Below are positions 36,701 through 48,752 of a stretch of 64,000 nt of DNA, piece by piece; within the stretch, counting starts at the first letter, position 1; every line of letters begins with the position of its first letter. Where the stretch lies: NCBI GenBank assembly GCA_946803715.1, contig CAMPET010000087.1:46411-110410 (forward strand), in the 5' to 3' direction. The translations under genes were made by a program, and so were the position numbers. Under the pieces are notes generated by a model. That model saw nothing but the letters and a program-made list of their open reading frames with translations. It ran no database searches and was not told the DNA's origin. Source of the DNA: Beroe ovata. Its lineage: Eukaryota > Ctenophora > Nuda > Beroida > Beroidae.

Positions 36701-39700
36701 CTCACAGCTATAGATAGCCTGGGAGATTCTTGTCATTGTCCGTTTAGGAATGTTGGAGTGCGCGCTCTGTCACCGAATCCCCAGCTACGATCCCCAACAC
36801 CGACTTTCCATGTCTCCAATGCCAATCCAATGTAATATGCAGAGTTTACGATGAACAGAGTGAAACATCACTATTACTGCAGCTTGTTACTCCGCAATCG
36901 TCGCATAGATACCCGGGCAATTCACATTGACAGCTGTGGCATGTGACATTCAGTTGATAGATGTGCAGTGCACACAGCAGTTAGCGTCAGCTACAGTGAC
37001 ATGTGACCACACGTTTTCAATGAGAGCATATCTCGGGTATTTGGGATACTATGATCCCATGTCAATATCAGAGAATAACTGGTCGTGGAATTGGGTCAAC
37101 TGTGGGAGGGTGGGGTAAAGTGATCAGAGATAGTGATGCATACACTAGCGTGTATATTTCCAGGTTACCAAGTATATCAACGGACACACGGATGTCTGTA
37201 TGGGAGTCATGTGCACCAACGACAAAGCTCTGGCAGACAAAATTATGTTCCTTCAGAAAGGTAGGGACTTTGGAAATGTTCATTTTCACAAAAGTATGGA
37301 TACCGATAAGCAGGTAGAAAAATTGGGAAAATAGCGATTTGTAATCCCGGAGCGAAATAATGTGGATTAGCGGGCCTGATGGACTTTATGACTGTCGGTA
37401 GGAGGCTATTGGGGAGGCAGTTCATTTTCCCCTTGATCTTTAGCCTTGGCTGAGGACCTGTTAGTCTAGAGATATGTGTGTTTGCCTGGGAGTCGCCAGG
37501 GGCTGGTATGCCAGCAATTTGGGTAGGCTTATCGGCATTTTGACATCTATTATACGCGTGAGTCGTAACTTTTATTATGAAGGAGCACATATTATTAAGC
37601 GCTAGAATCTCGAGATTTACATGTGACGAAGTAAGCGAAGCTCATTGAGAAATAATAATATGCGGGTATAATCTAAACGGATAGGCAAACAAAAATGTAA
37701 AATCTTTTCTTGGAAAATTCACATAGCACAGTATAATGAATCATGGTCGGACTCGGTGTCTGAAAAATGTGAGAAATTCTGTCTGGGCTGATGTGTGAAC
37801 TGTATCATCAATCACACACAGACGAATGGCAGCGGAGTTCACTCGAATGTGGTGTTATTTTCAGTTACAGACGTGACGAGTAGGTGGAACGAAAAGTGGG
37901 CACGTTAACAATGAAAATCGTTAATTACCCGCTAAATACTGTACATTTGTAGGGCGTACTAACAATTGCTGGTAAGGAATTGAAACAAGGATACTCATGC
38001 TATGAGGGCAGGACAGAAAATGAATCGGAATGTGTTGTTGTATCTCATAGAAAGAGATGGTACTAGCCTCTGTTGTGTGCGTATGTCTAATTGCGCCTGA
38101 CTGTGACTAATGGAAACATGTACTTGCTTTACGGTTATTTTCAATGAATTACCAAAGGAAAGTTCCGTTGATTATAAACAATAAACAATCATGTCTCACG
38201 ATCTCAAAGCTACCCGTTCTGCTCAGATAAGGGTCAATCAATTGATTCGTCTGCACAATAATTATAAAAGCTGCCCGAATTTGTCAAACACGATAGAGGG
38301 ACGAAGGGCTAGACTTGATACACAGCAATTGGTGTTTTTTATCGTTGCCGATAGTTATACGTGACGATCAGCAAAGACAATGATGCGTGTCTTTTGCGAT
38401 GCGTTCCTTCCATGACTCAGATTGAATTCCTTTTTCATATTATAAGTTCATTGATTATTGTAAAATCACGATGCGATCATTAGATTGATCAGCTGTGAGG
38501 TTCGAAGTCACGTATCCGATAGCTCATCAGGGAAGTTAGATAGGGCCAAAATTCGGTCGGCAATCGATTCAGCGTCCAAAAATACATGGGAATTGATGGT
38601 ATTTTCACGAAATGGGAAGTGAATGATCCCAGTTCCCACACCTCCTACTTCGTTTTTGAGAGTCTTAATTGAAGACTTAACAGGCTCCTTGGACTCTTAT
38701 TTTACCCTTGATCATCTCTTCTACTCTCACACTACAAGTATCAACCCTCCCAATAGTCATGTAAACTTCATACTCATCGTGAAACCTCACCCAAATCACG
38801 ATTTAAAACCCCTCTCATCACTTTTAACTTCAGCGGTTGGGTGTGTCCGGGTGTCCCCTCCCTACAACCCCGCCCCATCACTCCCCTCCCCACACCCCCG
38901 CCCCCTCACACCCCTCTCCCTTCCTCAGCGGTTGGANCTCTCCCTACCTCGGCCCTCACACCCTCTCCCTACCTCAGCGGTTGGGTGTGTCCCCTCCCCA
39001 CTCGATTGTTACCTAGCTCTCCGGGGAGCGAGGACCCTACACTTGAGAATGCGACAACACGAGACAAATAGCATCACGGTGAGTTAATGATTGCAATATC
39101 CCAGAGATAGATGAGCTTTGAGTGGGACCAGTATTGAAAAAGGGGTGATAAGCTGCGAATTTCGTTTGATGTTGAAGTTTTCCGTCAATAATTTATGCTG
39201 AATTTGAACATGACGGTGATATTTCTGTACTGAATTCGCGCAATCACGATGTTCCAAGTTTAGCATGCTTGGCAGCTAGTAACATGTACATTGGTAACAT
39301 GTGACACAAGGACTCGTGCTTATTCCTTATAAGAGCGTATAACTTTGCTAAATACGCTATTCTTCGATCGAGGACAATCGAATCTTGGAGAAGGAAATTG
39401 GGTAACAATATCAATCACGTTCAGATCGCAAAGTGGTTGGAGACGGGTGAGAAGTCAGAGTACGTACTGAAAGTGATTCATCCCGGATTACCCTCTCATC
39501 CACAACACGAGTTGGCAAAGCGCCAAATGAGGGGATTCAGTGGAATGTTATCCTTTGTGATTCGAGGAGGCAAAGAAGAGGCTTGTCTCTTCCTCAAGTC
39601 ATTAAAGGTATCGGGAGTTATTGAGTTAAATCCCAAAATAATCCCAAGTGAGAATCTCTACGTGAATTGAATGATTCTACATAGCAGTTATATTGAATGA

Positions 39701-40318
39701 TCAATCTCATTACAGATTTTCGCACTTGCTGAAAGTCTTGGAGGGTACGAGTCTCTTGCAGAATTGCCGTAAGTTGCGCTCGCGCGCGAAAACCGAATTC
39801 CGCAGGTGCGATAAAAGTCTGAAGTCGCCCTTGTTGTTAATTGATTTTCCCACCATACACGCGCGTATACGAAACGCGCATTGTAGATTTGATGATCTAA
39901 CGGTTTCAAGTCTTCAGGCTGATTGACTCATCACTTCTCTAGGTCGGTAATGACGCATTCATCGGTTCCTCCAGAACAGCGGGAAATTATCGGCATCTCT
40001 GACAGCTTGGTGAGTTAAGAACTATGGTAACGCGACTCCCGGAAATTCTACATATTGTTCATGAGTGCGTTTATCTACAACCTAACGATTTCTATGTCAA
40101 ACAGTACTGAGATACCTATAATCCCAGATCCGCTTGTCTGTGGGCATCGAAGAACCCGAAGATCTGATTGCAGATTTAGCTCATGCGTTCAACATCGTGG
40201 TAAGTAGAGAGAGGGTTTACAAACGTGTTCATCTCTCTATTCTCTACATTCTAATGAACTGTATAGCTAGACTCTTCTCCAATAATACCCTTTTCTATTT
40301 CAGTACAAGAAAAAGTAG
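33185..40318 (+). CDS. CTH: Cystathionine gamma-lyase
   Basis: Twelve exons splice in phase to 422 residues: 33185-33391, 33566-33743, 33927-34036, 34528-34623, 36317-36406, 37164-37260, 38978-39078, 39425-39607, 39716-39768, 39943-40009, 40128-40199, 40304-40318. This PLP enzyme cleaves cystathionine to cysteine, 2-oxobutyrate and ammonia and makes hydrogen sulfide. Signature parts are visible: PPISLSTTFKQ, YSRAGNPTR, SSGLAAT, VWLETPTNPMLKI, VVDNTFATPYFQRPL, SSVTKYINGHTDV with PLP Lys230, HPGLPSHPQHELAKRQ, LAESLGGYESLAELP and IRLSVGIEEPEDL. Human CTH is 405 residues; the extra length is a Gly/Asn/His-rich N-terminus. Intron 1 uses a GC donor (GAG|GCGAGT). The last exon is 15 bases and encodes YKKK. 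The acceptor region of exon 7 is triplicated (separate entry). Intron 2 holds a long GT run and intron 5 a TTTG run. Confidence 0.93.
33765..33830. repeat. GT microsatellite in CTH intron 2
   Basis: A near-perfect (GT)n of about 33 bp starting some 20 bases after the exon 2 donor, followed by GTATGTGTATG variants. Confidence 0.9.
36409..36472. repeat. TTTG microsatellite in CTH intron 5
   Basis: A TTTG-rich tract (TTTGTTTGTTTG with interruptions) that begins directly after the exon 5 donor. Confidence 0.9.
38514..38815. repeat. Dispersed relative of the 554-bp unit in CTH intron 6
   Basis: Shares TAGGGCCAAAATT, AATCGATTCAGCGTCCAAAA, GTGAATGATCCCA, ACTACAAGTATCAACCCTC and CACCCAAATCACGATTT with the 25-27 kb array, in the same order and orientation but clearly diverged. 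Confidence 0.85.
38826..39000. repeat. Triplicated exon-7 acceptor segment in CTH
   Basis: CAGCGGTTGG occurs with its CAG at 38831, 38926 and 38975, separated by C-rich CCCTCCC and CACACCC tracts. The third copy is the true exon 7 start (it reads AVGCVPSPLDCY). The second copy contains an ambiguous base at 38937, so assembly here may be imperfect. Confidence 0.85.
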
Positions 40319-41398
40319 CGTGCCAAATATCAGAATTGTGACCCCTGGACGACCCCTTGTGATTCATCGGAATCACTTCCCTTTCACTCGTGTGTGGAAG
40401 ATTACTAAGGCTGTTTTCGGTTAGGAATGTTAGTATATATTAGCTATTATTCAATTATGAAAAAGCACATATTAGGGTATTTTTATTTGTTAGTTGTTAA
40501 CATAGTCGTATTTTAAATATTTATTAGTTGTTGATCTTGAAGCCGTATTTAGTTTTTAAGATATTCCACATGATAGAAAAATTCTTTTGGTATAGTTATG
40601 TAGTTGTATTTGAGTCTGCCAATATCTATCAATACGCATTCCCTAAATCCATTCGTTTCAATTGTAATTGAGCCTTGAGCGAGAGATCATGGTAACTCCA
40701 CCTTTTCCCGACCTGCCTCGGGCCTAGTCAACCAAGACTGAAAGATGAAGCTCTGAAACTAGTTGCATCCTTGCAACATGTAACGTAATTACTGTTGTGA
40801 CACGAATGCTCTGGAATAGCAAGCACGTTTGTTGTTGAATGTTGATGAATCAAAGATCAGTGTGGTCTGAATGTGTAGTTTCGAGTTGTCTTGACGACGC
40901 GCATTGCGCGCGCAGATATGTATCATTGGAGAAGTTTAGCGCGCTACGCTTTAGTGCAAATACTGTGTGACAAGTCTATGTGGCACATTCGCTTGACTGT
41001 GTGCATGTGCATGATTTGCGGGGAAAACCAAGGTAAGCACCAAGTTCATCAGATAAAATATGAAAGCTGGTATCAAAATCTCAAATTTCATTATTGTGAT
41101 CAATCGACTCTCTAGGTGTAAATATTAAAATGAAAGCATAAATACTTAAATACTAAATGATAATCAGAATACAAATTTACAAATCAGTCATTCCGTCATG
41201 ATTTCGTTCATGCAAAAAAGCCTCAAAATAAACATAATTGATCATGATAGCAAACCCTATGTACAAAAAACTATTTACAAAAGAAGTTTTCGTGAAAGAA
41301 GTTTCGTAGAAATGCGGTACAAAGCAATTGAAACCAATTAGTAAGTAAAGAAGTACAAACCAATTCTATCGAGATTACTAAACAACTCATAATGTCCA
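40319..41398. other. Intergenic, CTH 3' flank
   Basis: AT-rich, no exon recognised. A CGCGC patch lies near 40897-40912. Confidence 0.5.
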
Positions 41399-41848
41399 TC
41401 AAACATATTGAACTTTGTTTGACACTTTGACCCCTCCCTTTTTCACAATTTTCTTCCCCTTTCCCTTCACATTTTCCCCTTCATCTCCCTCTTCGCCAAC
41501 ATCACTCTCATTCTCAGCTATTGGTTCCATTTGAGCCCGGGCTTTGTATTCTTCCACGTAAGCCTTCTGGATAGCCTGCAATTTTGAATTCCGGTAAAGG
41601 AACTATAGTAGATAGTTCGGAACGAAAGCAGTCCTATGAAGTTTTACATCAATATAGTTCCAGATTCCCCCTTTTATTTTCGAGTCGTATCAACAGATTG
41701 CAATTGAAGAATTGGCATTGCTCAGGATTACAACATAAACCTGGTTTGTGCCGTGACGAGGGCGTCTCTGCACGTCTTTAGAGTCCATATCATTCATTAT
41801 CTGATGTCTCCAAAACTCGCATATCATCTTCACCTGGAGAGATGAAAT
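41399..41848 (-). CDS. Small hypothetical protein, two or more exons
   Basis: Two exons appear to splice. Exon 41741-41848 follows TCTCTCCAG, reads VKMICEFWRHQIMNDMDSKD and ends at CAG|GTTTAT. Exon 41399-41579 follows AATTGCAG, reads AIQKAYVEEYKARAQMEP and then an acidic-to-basic tail (ENESDVGEEGDEGE, KGKGKKIVKKGG), ending in KVQYV and a stop. With the Met in the first exon this makes about 94 residues. A start peptide MAKIEAPKIFYR sits upstream at about 41961 but runs into a stop before any GT donor, so it could not be joined. I do not recognise the family. Charge pattern and splice sites support a real gene; the start is unknown. Confidence 0.4.
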
Positions 41849-43022
41849 ACACGTGCAGGAAGACGCGCGCACAGAGCCCGGGGATGGAGCAGGGGAATGG
41901 GGATGGTTACAATTCAACGGGTTAGCGATAAAAGATTTTCGGGGCTTCTATCTTCGCCATTTTGGAGAACAGAGGCCCTTTAAAGACAATTTCACTTTCA
42001 GCGTCCACTGATCACTGACTTGGTGTCGTCATATGCAACTGAATATTCTCCATAATACACATGTTCCGTGACTCACGATGAAAAGTCCACTCAAAGCTCG
42101 GGAGAGCACTCATTGGCTATCGTCAATACATGGTTATATGTGGCAAGAAGCTAGGTGGCAGTGAGCCATCTGGCACAATGCCATATATCGTGTAGAATAT
42201 ATGTGTGTAGTTCGACTACAGTCTAGACAGGGGGTAAATTGATAAGATATCAGGTTCATCCACCAGCTACATTCTGATCTAGTAAGTGTATAGCTTCTCA
42301 AGAGCTTTAGGTATATCTGATGGCTACAGCATACAATACTGTGAATATTGGGAATATTTGAATATTGCAGGAAAATTCCATATTCTCGAAAATCACGGGT
42401 AAAGAAAATGCTTCCTTTTGGTTGAAAATCTCAATTTTAGGCACATCCTTTGTTTTATATACAACAGTTATGTACATAGCGATATATAATTTACCCATTT
42501 CCTTATCATAAATATCTATCGTAATGGTTAATCTTATCCAAAATAGAAATTACCAATCTTTTATGGGCGTACAAACTTTATAAACAATGAAAGATTAACT
42601 CGTAAAAAGTTAAACGAAAACAGGTGTTATCTGATAAGCGTAGGAAATCCTAGGAAAGCAGAAAATAAGGCAAAACCTAGCCCCAAAATGGGATATAAAT
42701 GAGTAAATGAAATACATCAATCATGCATCTTATTATCGAATATGACATCTATGGATGATTCACAGTAGAGCTCACATCATTTTGTTGCGTGCATTTCACG
42801 TTAGCCGTTAGGTATTCTGAGTAACGATGCACGCATGTGCACAGCATGAGCGCCGCACGTGCAGAAAACACGCGCTCACTAAACGCTGCACGTGCAGTAA
42901 AAATACGGTTATCATGTGCACTGAGATATTTCACACAATATACATGGCAAAACGTCAAAGAGTTCATGTGTAGGAAGGAGTAGAGAGGGAGAGGAAGGGT
43001 GGCAAGATTTTCCCACGGTTTT
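41849..43022. other. Intergenic, 3' flank of BTBD19
   Basis: Includes direct repeats of GCACGTGCAG at about 42854 and 42890 within a CGCG-rich patch. No coding exon recognised. Confidence 0.5.
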
Positions 43023-44758
43023 TTAGTCCTCGGATGTGCAACCCTGTGATCTGGCGAGTTTGCGGGCAAGAGCGTCGTGCGGGAGTGTTCCTGCGCGGGC
43101 ACGGAGCTGCGGGTTGTTCGAGTCCTTGTCCTGGAGGGCATGAGACCGCCAAGCTTCCGAGAGGAGACGGATCTGGGGAGAACTCAACCATCAGTGACCC
43201 CGTCATGTGACAAGTTATTTACACGTATGGAGGATTAGTTACAGGTGAACACACTCTGTACACGTTGCAACAAAAACCATATTTGGACAGAATTCCTCTT
43301 CACCTTGGAACAATTTCGTAGGAAAGAAGAATATGAAACTCACAGGGATGAATGGCTTGAGCTCGTTTTCCTTTTCCACCAAGTTCAGATACTCTGGATC
43401 AAGGAGAGAGAATCTGACGTGTCCGATGACCTTCCTCGCAACATCCTTCATAGACTGCCCAGTGATAACCTGGAAAAAACAAGGATTATAGTGAGTTGAA
43501 CTTGGATTATTGAGAATATTCAATCCTATAGTTGCTGAGAATAGCTCTAAATCTATTAAAAATTTTGGAAATCCTTGAGTATAGCACAATAGAACAATGC
43601 CTTGCTGAGAGAACAGACTTTTGTTTAAATACATGACTCATATTAACGAGCATGTTGCAGCCGGATTTTTCTTTTCATCGCAGTGATCTAACAATCGAAG
43701 AATCAAGAATTGGTGATCAAAATGCAGCTGCAGCTCAAAGGCGAGCAAGGTCTGGGATTGAGTACTCACAGCATTGACAGTACTCCATTCCTTCACAGCG
43801 TTGAGCACTTCACTTTCATCTGCCTTCAGTTTGTCACTCTGTAATACGTATGACAGAGATTCTTCTGACATCTCAACAAATGTCCTGCTCTTGAATACGC
43901 CCTGCATGATAAGACATGAATTAGTTGTGTTAGCAACAATGGTTGCTTGGCGATCAAACATGTTGCTTGGGAACGAACACTGTCAAGAAATTCAATTACA
44001 AATCATAGACGTCTCAAAAGTCCCATATTTCAAATTCACAAAATTTGAAAGTGTTATTCCACTTACCAGAGTGTTCCTCTCGACGAATCCGAGGCAAGTT
44101 TTCTTGAGGTCTGAGTTGTTGTAGGAGATGGCAGCTTGGAGTGCTTCACAAACTGTATCCACGGTGAGGGTTGATTTGAAGAAGTCGATACAGAGTTTCT
44201 TGAGATCCTCAATTCCGTATTCTACTGCTGCCGTCAGGACATCTGTGACATTGCATGCGTCCAAGTAGCATCTGATAGATAAACAAGTTAGACAACCGGA
44301 TTAGTTGTGGAGAATGTTTCAGATTGGACATCAAGACAAGTTCCAGAGATAACTCCTCATTTCTTAACCTGTTTGTGTAGATAAACTCAATTACTGCCAA
44401 GAAAATATGCGGCTGCGTGTCTGACAGAACGAAAACATGAGCCCCATTTTCCATCTTGGGTTTGGAATCGGATGCCTGTGCGAACATAGCTTTGAACACC
44501 TCACATCGGGGCGATAGGATGGCTTTGTGCCCGAACACTTGCTTTCTTTCTTCTCCAACAACAAACTGGACATCACTGTAAAGAGAGAGGGGGGATAATT
44601 AGGATTGGGATACATGAGGTTTTCAGGGTTCTGTAGATTGTCCGAAATGAGTTGGATATTTGTTGCTAGTCTAACCTGAGTAAAGGATTGTTGACCAGCT
44701 TCTTCATATCGGCTGCAAAGGCCTTGTTGCTTCCGTAACATGCTTTTCTGTTTGCCAT
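43023..44758 (-). CDS. BTBD19: BTB domain-containing protein 19
   Basis: Six exons close in phase to 300 residues: 44676-44758, 44369-44575, 44067-44271, 43770-43901, 43344-43469, 43023-43172. Residues about 17-115 are a BTB/POZ domain (LVNNPLLSDVQFVVGEE, FGHKAILSPRCEVF, VIEFIYTNR). Residues 120-235 are a BACK domain (LTAAVEYGIEDLKKLC, VCEALQAAI, LQSDKLKADESEVL). The end IRLLSEAWRSHAL and RAGTLPHDAL corresponds to the human BTBD19 tail (VEAWKCHAL, RRGTLPRE); the human protein is 291 residues. BTB-BACK proteins usually act as Cullin-3 substrate adaptors; a role for BTBD19 itself is not established as far as I know. No Kelch repeats are encoded, in agreement with the family. Confidence 0.88.
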
Positions 44759-46735
44759 TGTGCCTAAATCAGGTGTCCAGGTGAGTTTTTAGGCTTCTCG
44801 ATAGATAAAAAGGCGATATTAGGATTGAATACAAATGATATATGACAAAATAAGAGAGAATTATATGGTCTAGACCATTCTCAATTCATCGTAAGAAGGA
44901 AAACGGCTAGAGAGATAATGCTTTGTATCACAGCTTAGATTCCGCTTTGCTCAATGCAAAATGCATGTTTTAAATGTTGAGAAATCAAGCAATCCTATTT
45001 AAATGAAGGATCAATGTGCATATGAGAGTATTATGTTATGCTTGAATGTGTTTAAAAGTCGGAAATGCAGAAACATACTCGTGAAATTGAATTCAAATCA
45101 ATCGATTTGAGTTTAAATCTAACGCTAGATATGGAAATTGAAATTTGTGGCATGCGTAATGTATAAATTTGAACGTGCATCATAATTTCAGCGATCTTTT
45201 AAAAAAGAGTTAAGAAAAAACTAAATTGAATTTAAAAAGAATTCTATTTTACGAAAAACTTTATGTCAAAAAGCGAGAGGAAAAGAAACAAGCGTATACA
45301 GAACTGATTTATCGATGTTTTAAAAGTTGTTATGACGTGCCAGAAATAAACAAATGGCGTGCTCGATGGTTGAATCAGCTTGCACCACTTGTCATCGTGC
45401 TTGTCACACACGACACGTGATGGGGTCACGCGCGTGACACATGGCAACGCGTGACACGCACGTGTCCAAGTGTGTGTGAGTACAAACCAGTTGCGACAAG
45501 CTTGTGTGACGAGCATCGGCCCAGCAAATAGAGTCTGATTGGATGTGTCACGTGACAGTCACGCACACACAAATGATAAGTAAAATGCATATTTTATTTT
45601 TTGCTTGTTCAGCTAACGCGGTGTCCTAGCAACAGTGCTACTCTTCGAATGAAAGCGTGAGAGAGAGACGTGTAAAAAAGTGTGCACTGGGCTGGATTTC
45701 AAGTGTTGGAGAGAGAAAAAAGAAGTGCATGTTAGACTCGCAGTGAAGCACGATGCTATGCAAGGAGCTACGGAGATCACAATTTATACTGACACTGACA
45801 TGGTGCTAGTTGATGTGGAAATGTCATATGATTCAAAGGGAACTAACTGGAATTAACTAACAATTAAGTGATTGTGAACTTAAGTTTTTATAGTTACAGA
45901 ATGAACCCACTTTTTGTGAGTTTGAGCCTCAAAAATTCCAGTTATTGATTATGAACGAAGCCTTTTCAATAGCATCATTCACAGATCGACATGCAGCATT
46001 GTAACTTGTACTTATTCGCAGCGGCATCACGACACAAGTGCAAAGGAGAATAAAGCATGGTTACAATTATAGTATAGTGTAAATTGTATCAATGAAGTGT
46101 GCAGTCTGAAGAGACAGAACTCAAAGAAAATGGACTCATTGAAAACTAAAATCATATGTTACAAGTTTGTTCAAAACATTCAATAAAACTGAGACGACTC
46201 ACGACTTATCATAATATGGTGATATTCTAACATCAATCTTGTGTCAGAGTTATTCTATCAATTTCAGGGATTCGACTACGAAGTATTAAGTACTTACGTT
46301 ACTATTGGACTATTGGAGTCAAAAGATATTAATTAAGACAAGATGGAACATTAATTTACAAGTTCTGCTATCCAATAGAACACTGAATCAACAGTCAACA
46401 ACATGGTTGATATTCCAACATTCAACAGTTGAAAATTCCAACCTCCCCGTGTTATATGAACCCAGATTTAATCTACTGAGACAATCATTGAGCTAGAGAG
46501 TTTATTGGCAGGTCAGTTCACCTTGCATGTTGGGCTATCGCACTGTAACCTGGCGTTTCGCCCAGTGGTAATGTCGGCCTGAAGATTGTTTGGGATTCAA
46601 CAAGATGTTGTCATCTCGCTACCATGAATGAATGCATTCTTGCTACCTAGGAACATGAAGAAGGGCCACAATTTGGTCGAACAATTCACGCTTCTAACCA
46701 CAAACAGTGAAATGAAAATAGATGAGCTCGGTAAC
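44759..46735. other. Intergenic between BTBD19 and SPATA4
   Basis: Contains a GTGAC/CACGTG-rich patch at about 45405-45570 with the palindrome GTCACGCGCGTGAC near 45425. A minus-strand AATAAA at 46501-46506 is a candidate polyadenylation signal for SPATA4, about 230 bases past its stop. No exon recognised. Confidence 0.55.
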
Positions 46736-48080
46736 TCACTGGTAAGTTTCGTACAGGTCACTGGTGAGTCGCTCGTTGATGTTGCCAGGCGTGACCTGGT
46801 CTCTACCACTCTGTTTCACCTTGATCTCAGCGAATTGGACATTCTCAGGAACCTTGTTTGCTGACACTGGCCGACTCTTGCGACCTGGAATAGAATAATT
46901 ATAGAACAGGGAGAATGGGAAAGAAACAAAGAATCATGGAATCAGTGGCTGCATCTTGATGAATGAGTTTGTAGAAAGCTTGCTACCCGAAGATAATTCT
47001 ACAGAGATATTCACCTTGGTTTGTGTCGTTTGTGGCAACGCTCGCTCGTTGTATCTCTGATTTAGTTTTCTGTCTCACCTCGCCCAGTGTTGGCTTGATG
47101 CCAAACCTCTTCGGGTCCTGATAGCATGGGATGGGGCATAGGACTTTGCAAAAATAGAATGAATAAAGAAACTCGCGTTTATATGAAACGCGAATTCATA
47201 GATCAACGATCATTTCAGTTTCTAACCTGTAATCGCTGGTTTTGCTTGTGCTGTTTATGGAGTGTGATTATATGTTGGGTCTTGTTCATCAGATGGTTAG
47301 TATCAGGTCCTGTTTCCAGTTCAGTGTTTGCCAGGTTATTCTTGATGGCAGTTGAGGTAGTAGCTCGGGCATGGAGTGGTAACTTGGACTGAGAGAGAGG
47401 AAGGGGAGGTTATGAATTAGGATTGGGAACTTGCACAACATTATGTTTGGCTATCACTACAGATACAAATCAATGATACGTGTTCGGTGATGATTTTACA
47501 TGTGCTCGGTGATGAGTTTTCGTACAGAATAATCACTGACAGTTACCTGGTATGTAAGATCGTTGAAAGTGTGAGTCCTAGGGGTCAGTCGGTACGTGTG
47601 TCTGTTTGTCAGAGTGGTGTACAGTTGTTCCACCAAAACTTCTGCTGCCGCGTTTTTACAGTGAATTGTCCCTTCAATAACGTCTCGGTCAATCGTGTAG
47701 TTCTGAAATAAACATGGTTTCGGGTCTCAGGTTTGACATAAAATGAACATGGTATCAGGTAAACATGGTATTATATGAAACTTGAATCTCATCAGCAAAC
47801 GTCTTATCAAAGCTATTATATATATATATATAACCTCTCTCGGGTCCAAATTACTCACCTTGTTTTTGAAGAAAGTTTCCAGCAAATTCCAGTTGAGTAT
47901 TTTGCTCTGAATAGAAGTTCCGTTGTTGTAACAATGCATTTTGATCTCTTTGGGATGATACCAGGATAAAATCTCGGCAACCAAGTAGCCGTTGGAGAAG
48001 TCCCACTTCGGATTCTTCACGCTGATCGATAGATCGAGACTCTGGATCCATTTGAGAACCTCTCTTGGAAGTGCGTTCAT
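46736..48080 (-). CDS. SPATA4: SPATA4-like CH-domain protein
   Basis: Five exons close in phase to 263 residues: 47859-48080, 47547-47702, 47227-47388, 47015-47117, 46736-46884. Exon 1 is a calponin-homology-like (CLAMP/SPATA4) domain: LPREVLKWIQSLDLSISV, WDFSNGYLVAEIL and the NGTS then LNWNLLETF segments, matching human SPATA4 (RSVLRWLQGLDLS, RDFSNGFLIAEIF). Exon 2 EGTIHCKNAAAEVLVEQLYT matches [20 protein letters not shown]. Exon 4 FGIKPTLGEV matches FDVKPTVGEV. The family is linked to cilia and sperm axonemes. The stop lies in CAG TGA GTT, which also resembles a donor (CA|GTGAGT), so one further 3' exon is possible. Human SPATA4 has 305 residues. Confidence 0.85.
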
Positions 48081-48752
48081 TTCTAAAAACCTGCATAGAT
48101 AATGGTGTGTAGGATAGGTGAGTGCGATAGTCCTAATTAGTCAATTATCATCTTTATCGATTCCGTTATGATCAATGTTGGGATTTCAATTAAAACTAAA
48201 GGAGAAGTGAGGAATAAGGATCAGAGGGAACATAAATCAACACAACTTTCATTATAACCAGAAAAGGAGCAACATAGAGTCTTATGTGTTTATCAGCAAG
48301 GAAAGAAAATTGAATTATTCATTAGAAAACGGATTAAAAATTATAAAGTCTACTCCAAATTACTGTTACTTTAGGAACATAAAATTTTAATTTAAGCTGT
48401 CTCTGGCCCACACATTTTTCGTTGAGCCAGAATACCATACATCATTTACACTTCAAACAAGTTTAGGAAGCTTGATTAGAATTTTCGTTTCAATTCATAA
48501 CAAAATAATCGATCATTGACTTTTATCAATCCATTCAAAAACACCAGTGATATTATGTCGCAATAATTTATCGATGATTTAGCTGAAAAAGTCACACAGA
48601 TTCATAAAATTTATTGCAGCCTTTTTCTCCGCAATAAATAGTGTCTCCGAATTGAATAAGACGTCGTTTTTTTCTCTCATCTTAGCTCGGCTAGCACCAT
48701 CATTCACATGAATGCGCAATGTCTGATTATGTCCTTGGAAAGGGTGAGGCCA
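48081..48752. other. Short intergenic region between SPATA4 and DNAI1
   Basis: AT-rich 3' flank of DNAI1 and 5' flank of SPATA4. No exon recognised. Confidence 0.55.
48610..48615 (-). terminator. Candidate polyadenylation signal of DNAI1
   Basis: AATAAA on the minus strand about 140 bases beyond the DNAI1 stop codon. Confidence 0.45.

Noticed and set aside
41922-41960. Start peptide MAKIEAPKIFYR as exon 1 of the small hypothetical gene
   Set aside because: A stop codon occurs before any GT donor, so it cannot be spliced to the next exon as read.
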